Shown: in pieces, positions 60,649-64,000 of the stretch
Layout: each line of letters opens with the position of its first letter
How positions within the stretch are numbered: the stretch's first letter is position 1
Assembly: GCF_007655135.1 (NCBI RefSeq)
Contig: NC_045127.1
Span: 55,035,051 to 55,099,050 of the forward strand
DNA: 64,000 bases
Reading direction: 5' to 3'
From: Punica granatum
Lineage: Eukaryota; Streptophyta; Magnoliopsida; Myrtales; Lythraceae
Notes under the pieces: generated by a model
What the model was told of the DNA's origin: nothing
The model's input: only the letters and a program-made list of their open reading frames with translations
The model's database searches: none
Translations under genes and position numbers: made by a program

Positions 60649-61717
60649 ATTTAGCTTATTTGGAAACTACTCACCTGGCATCTCAAAATCATGGAGCATG
60701 AAGTCGATGGCCAGCTCTATTGGCGTTTTCGCAATCCTGTGAACATACATGCAGCATAAGATTCAATAGAAACTCTTACATATATATATATATATATGCA
60801 TCAGTCTCAAAAGACTTGACTGGGAGAGAAACAGAGAGACATACGACGGCAATGGGTTGGCTTTCAAGAGGCTGCCAGCTTCCCCGTTCCTGAACCTCTC
60901 CATCGCTGAGTCCACTGCCCTTTTGTACGATTCTGCCGCGAGACCACTCGGGTATATATTCCCACTGAAACCAAATGATTGCTCGATCGACGTCAGGACA
61001 TAAAAATCAAACAAAAAAAAAAGGAAAAAGGAAATTAAGCTGGAAATTTATAAAGAGTTAATAAAGCCATTGTGCATTGAGTGGGTCCTATACTATAACA
61101 TATATATATATATATATTATCTACCACTGTTTAATTCTAATTCTGAGACTCAACGCAAGTTGATAAAAAGCTGAATTAAGCCGCGGGTGAGGCTCAGTAA
61201 ACGATAGTCAAACCGCTGAAAGAAAAGGACACGTCAGCATCGATAGGAAGCAAATTAGAGTTGGTAATGACGGAGCGGAATTGGAACGGAACGGAACGGA
61301 CCTGCGATCATATATGTTGTAGCGGGCCTGGCTGTAGTCGGAGAAGATGGTCCGGAGGCCCGCCTTGTTGACGAGCTCCCAGACAGGGTTGGACTCCCTG
61401 CCTCCAACGCCAACGATCCAACCGGCGCCGAGCTCCACGGAAGCGCCGCCGAATTCCTCCTTCCAGATCCTCCCTCCGATTCGGTCTGACGCCTCCAGTA
61501 TCACCACGTCCTCCACTCCGTTCTCCGCCAGCACCTTTGCCGCCGAGATACCTTCACGGACAAACGAACGAACATTCACGAAAATTAGCACCGATCCATT
61601 CACGCATTGATGAAGATCGCGCGCGAGAGGGGGGAGAGAGAGAGAGAGGAAGCGAGAGTACGCACCGGAGACACCAGCGCCGACGATGATGACAGAGGAG
61701 CGAGAAGGCGAATCCAT
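55096..61717 (-). CDS. PAO1: Polyamine oxidase (FAD amine oxidase, PAO1-like)
   Basis: Ten exons, all GT-AG: 61717-61666, 61551-61302, 60964-60845, 60736-60675, 60435-60281, 58629-58486, 57374-57225, 55936-55682, 55493-55412, 55307-55096 (TGA); 493 aa. N-terminal FAD-binding Rossmann motif [20 protein letters not shown] with [13 protein letters not shown]. Substrate and FAD domain blocks are [36 protein letters not shown] and the C-terminal FAD motif [20 protein letters not shown]. No signal peptide or peroxisomal SKL-type end is seen, which fits the cytosolic AtPAO1 group that converts spermine or thermospermine back to smaller polyamines with H2O2 release. The last about 65 residues beyond the catalytic core ([15 protein letters not shown] onward) are poorly conserved as I remember the family. 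Intron 5 is 1651 bp. The leader holds a long (GA/CT)n tract. Confidence 0.95.
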
Positions 61718-61757
61718 GATCCGAAGAGAGAGGTAGAAAGAAAGAGAGAGCGAGCGA

Positions 61758-61789
61758 TTCAGAGAGAGAGAGAGAGAGAGAGAGAGTGA
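61758..61789. repeat. (GA)n tract in polyamine oxidase 5' leader
   Basis: A GA repeat (CT on the gene strand) starts about 40 bp upstream of the ATG at 61717. CT-rich leaders are frequent in plant genes; a similar impure tract continues to about 61820. Confidence 0.8.
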
Positions 61790-62192
61790 GGTAGAGGGAG
61801 AAAAAGAAAGAGAGAAGGCGCTGAGGGGGGGAGCGAAGTGTTTGGGATTGGGGGTGGGAAGGGGAGGTGAATGGGGAGGGAAAAGCGGGAGTCTCCTTAT
61901 ATAGTTTCTGTTCCCCAACTCGGACGCGCCACCCCCACCCCCCCACCTTTGCTTATATATATATATATATATAATTATTATTATTATACTTTATAGTTTA
62001 TATAAAAATTTTACAGAATTATAATTCAATCACGACTTATTAGGAAAAATAACCGCAAGCAATATGAAAAGTAAATTTTATACATTAATTATAAGTTAGA
62101 GAATGAATGAAAAAGGTCAGTACTATATATATATATATGAGATAGTATCAAAAGGAATAATATAGTATCAAAAGGAATAATATTGAATCCAT

Positions 62193-62925
62193 GGTTGTTA
62201 GAATCGCGATTCGAATAGTAAAGTCTTACGATTCTACGATTTAAGGGGTGGCCACCGATTCCGATTCCATAGCATGAATCGGGAAGGTAGAATCGTGACT
62301 GAATCGCGATTTGAATCGCAGAATCGTAAAATTGAACCGATTCTACGATTCTGGTTTCAATCCAAAGTTGTAGGTCTCCTCTCTCTCCCTCCTCATCTCT
62401 CTTATTGTGCGACAATATTGCTCATTGGTTCTCTTATTTTATGAAAAGTTTAAAATTTGTCTCTTGTTTGTAAGTGATAGGGATCTGGAAAGTTTATGGA
62501 ACTGCTTTGAATTGGGTTCCGACCTATTCCTGATTACCATCCTATTTGAGATAATTTAGGCTAGAATTTTTTTTCGACTTTTTAGGTTAGATGATTCCAA
62601 GAAGGGACAGACAAAGAAGTTAGGGAGAAAAAACAGTTTCGCCTATAAGATCCATGACTACAGTACTATATCAATTTTCATTAGAAGTTGTTATAGTGAG
62701 GGCGCTCTCTTGTGAAGACTAAGTACCATCTGATTTTGACGAATGAAATAGGAAGCATCAAGATTTATCATTAGATGGTTGCTTCTATTATTTCTAAAAT
62801 AGGATTTGTATGTATATATATATGCATTTTTTTAATTACAGGTAAAATCTTACGATTCTACGATTTACGATTCACGATTTCACGACTCTCGACCGATTTT
62901 AGGTAGAATCATGATTCTGACGACC
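62193..62925. mobile_element. TIR-bearing non-autonomous transposon-like element
   Basis: The left end GGTTGTTAGAATCGCGATTC and the reverse complement of the right end GGTCGTCAGAATCATGATTC agree at 15 of 20 positions. Both subterminal zones are packed with GATTCTACGATT/AATCGTAGAATC words in direct and inverted order (62193-62360 and 62845-62925), as in some MULE- or hAT-like elements. The interior has no coding capacity. No convincing target-site duplication was found. Confidence 0.55.
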
Positions 62926-64000
62926 TTGATCGAATCATCATAAACTGATAATGATGTTGGATAAGAGGAAAAATAGAGGGGAGGGGAGAGAAGGAAAATC
63001 TGTATGAGATTGTCAAAACTCCATACAAGATTATTTATTTTTTAATATCCAAATGAAGATATTAGAGTTTATTTCGGATAGGATAGGTGTTATACAATTA
63101 CAAAAGCCGCCAGGGTAGAATTAATGCGAAAATCTTTACATTTAATGCCGTGGCTGCTTTTAAGTCTCCATTGTTTGTCCATATATATAAAGATTCGTAC
63201 CGGCCTACTTGTCTAATTGAGACAACTGATGAGGTCGACTCAACACACGTACCCAAGATGTCCGATACGGAAGGGCCCATCCATCCAATCCGAGTTATAT
63301 ATACAAATACAAAGGAAAGAGCGTACACCCGAATTTTGTTTGAAATGAATTATTATTATTATTATTAGTCTATGAAATGAAGATTTGGAATGCGTCATTC
63401 CTGTTGCGTAATGCCTTCTGAGCTCGACCATGAGGTTTGGTTTGTTTTATCATTTCTATCAACTCTCTTCCTTTTTCTCTTTTCTTTTTCGGGTAATTAC
63501 TGAGAGCAATCGACGAGTTTCATTCCAAAAAGTAAATATATAAATAAATAAAATGGAGATTTGGATCCGTGATCAAAACTTTTCCAATCATATAAATCAA
63601 TAAAGGATAAACAAATCCGTAATTGTCATATTCATATTCATTGATTGATATGTTTTGGAAAAGTTATAAATTGGATTAATTAATTTACGGCGTGGCACAA
63701 CCTCATCTAAAAACAAATAAGTTTTCAATTCGATTTTTACTAGTAAGAATAAATTATTATACCCATTTATTTTCTTATACTAGTCCGTAAGCCTTTTGTA
63801 AATTCAAAAAAGAAATATATAGCTTTAATGAACAAAATGAGGTATAATGGTGCCCGACAGTCCTGCACCCAGAGTGAAAGATATTAAGTTGAGTTCTCAT
63901 GATAAAAGTATCGTTTTATATCACTTTCTCACCTTGTTCATGCTTTTTTTTCCCCTTTATAATTGAAATAAATAAATAAATCTTAACAGAAAAAAGTTCT
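62926..64000. other. AT-rich intergenic DNA, no gene
   Basis: An (ATT)n tract lies at about 63349-63368. Short open frames at 63087-63431 overlap on both strands and match nothing known. Confidence 0.5.

Noticed and set aside
61607..61789. Arg/Glu-rich open frame over the GA tract
   Set aside because: Translation of the (GA)n repeat in the polyamine oxidase leader.

Overview
The window is nuclear DNA from a flowering plant, most likely a eudicot. Nearly all genes are split by short GT-AG introns (a few GC-AG), three products carry chloroplast-type N-termini or belong to plastid families, and intergenic DNA is AT-rich with microsatellites and small non-autonomous transposons. I cannot name the species. 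Exon borders were read by hand from splice sites and reading-frame continuity with the protein family, so coordinates are models rather than transcript evidence.

Layout. 63-1381 (+): 3' end of a GH3 beta-xylosidase gene. 1.4-6.8 kb: gene-poor, with two copies of one dispersed repeat, a broken PLATZ transcription-factor fragment and a SINE. 6847-7857 (-): 88-aa UPF0390 protein. 9375-11355 (-): RETICULATA-related chloroplast protein. 12730-17739 (+): chloroplast ribosomal protein uL1c. 19558-29353 (-): SMC5, 30 exons, 1044 aa. 29.4-33.9 kb: repeat-rich gap with a second SINE and a degenerate tandem array. 33901-36022 (-): UPF0114 plastid membrane protein. 38205-40763 (-): LRR receptor-like protein pseudogene with a frameshift and an internal deletion. 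41711-43314 (+): cinnamoyl-CoA-reductase-like reductase. 43963-47965 (-): Notchless WD40 ribosome assembly factor. 49067-54466 (+): alpha-N-acetylglucosaminidase, 19 exons. 55096-61717 (-): polyamine oxidase. 61.7-64 kb: no gene; one TIR-bearing transposon-like element.

The genes are independent housekeeping or metabolic loci rather than one pathway. Two themes recur. Several encode ribosome-related proteins (uL1c, Notchless, perhaps UPF0390), and these have site II (TGGGCY) motifs upstream, with a telo-box near two of them. The run UPF0114 - NAGLU - polyamine oxidase matches, from memory, neighbours on Arabidopsis chromosome 5, which points to conserved microsynteny with the RLP, reductase and Notchless genes between. 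I found no convincing undescribed system. The most notable items are the decayed RLP, the PLATZ relic, three GC-AG introns, two SINEs with target-site duplications, and two degenerate repeat arrays (one intronic in SMC5).
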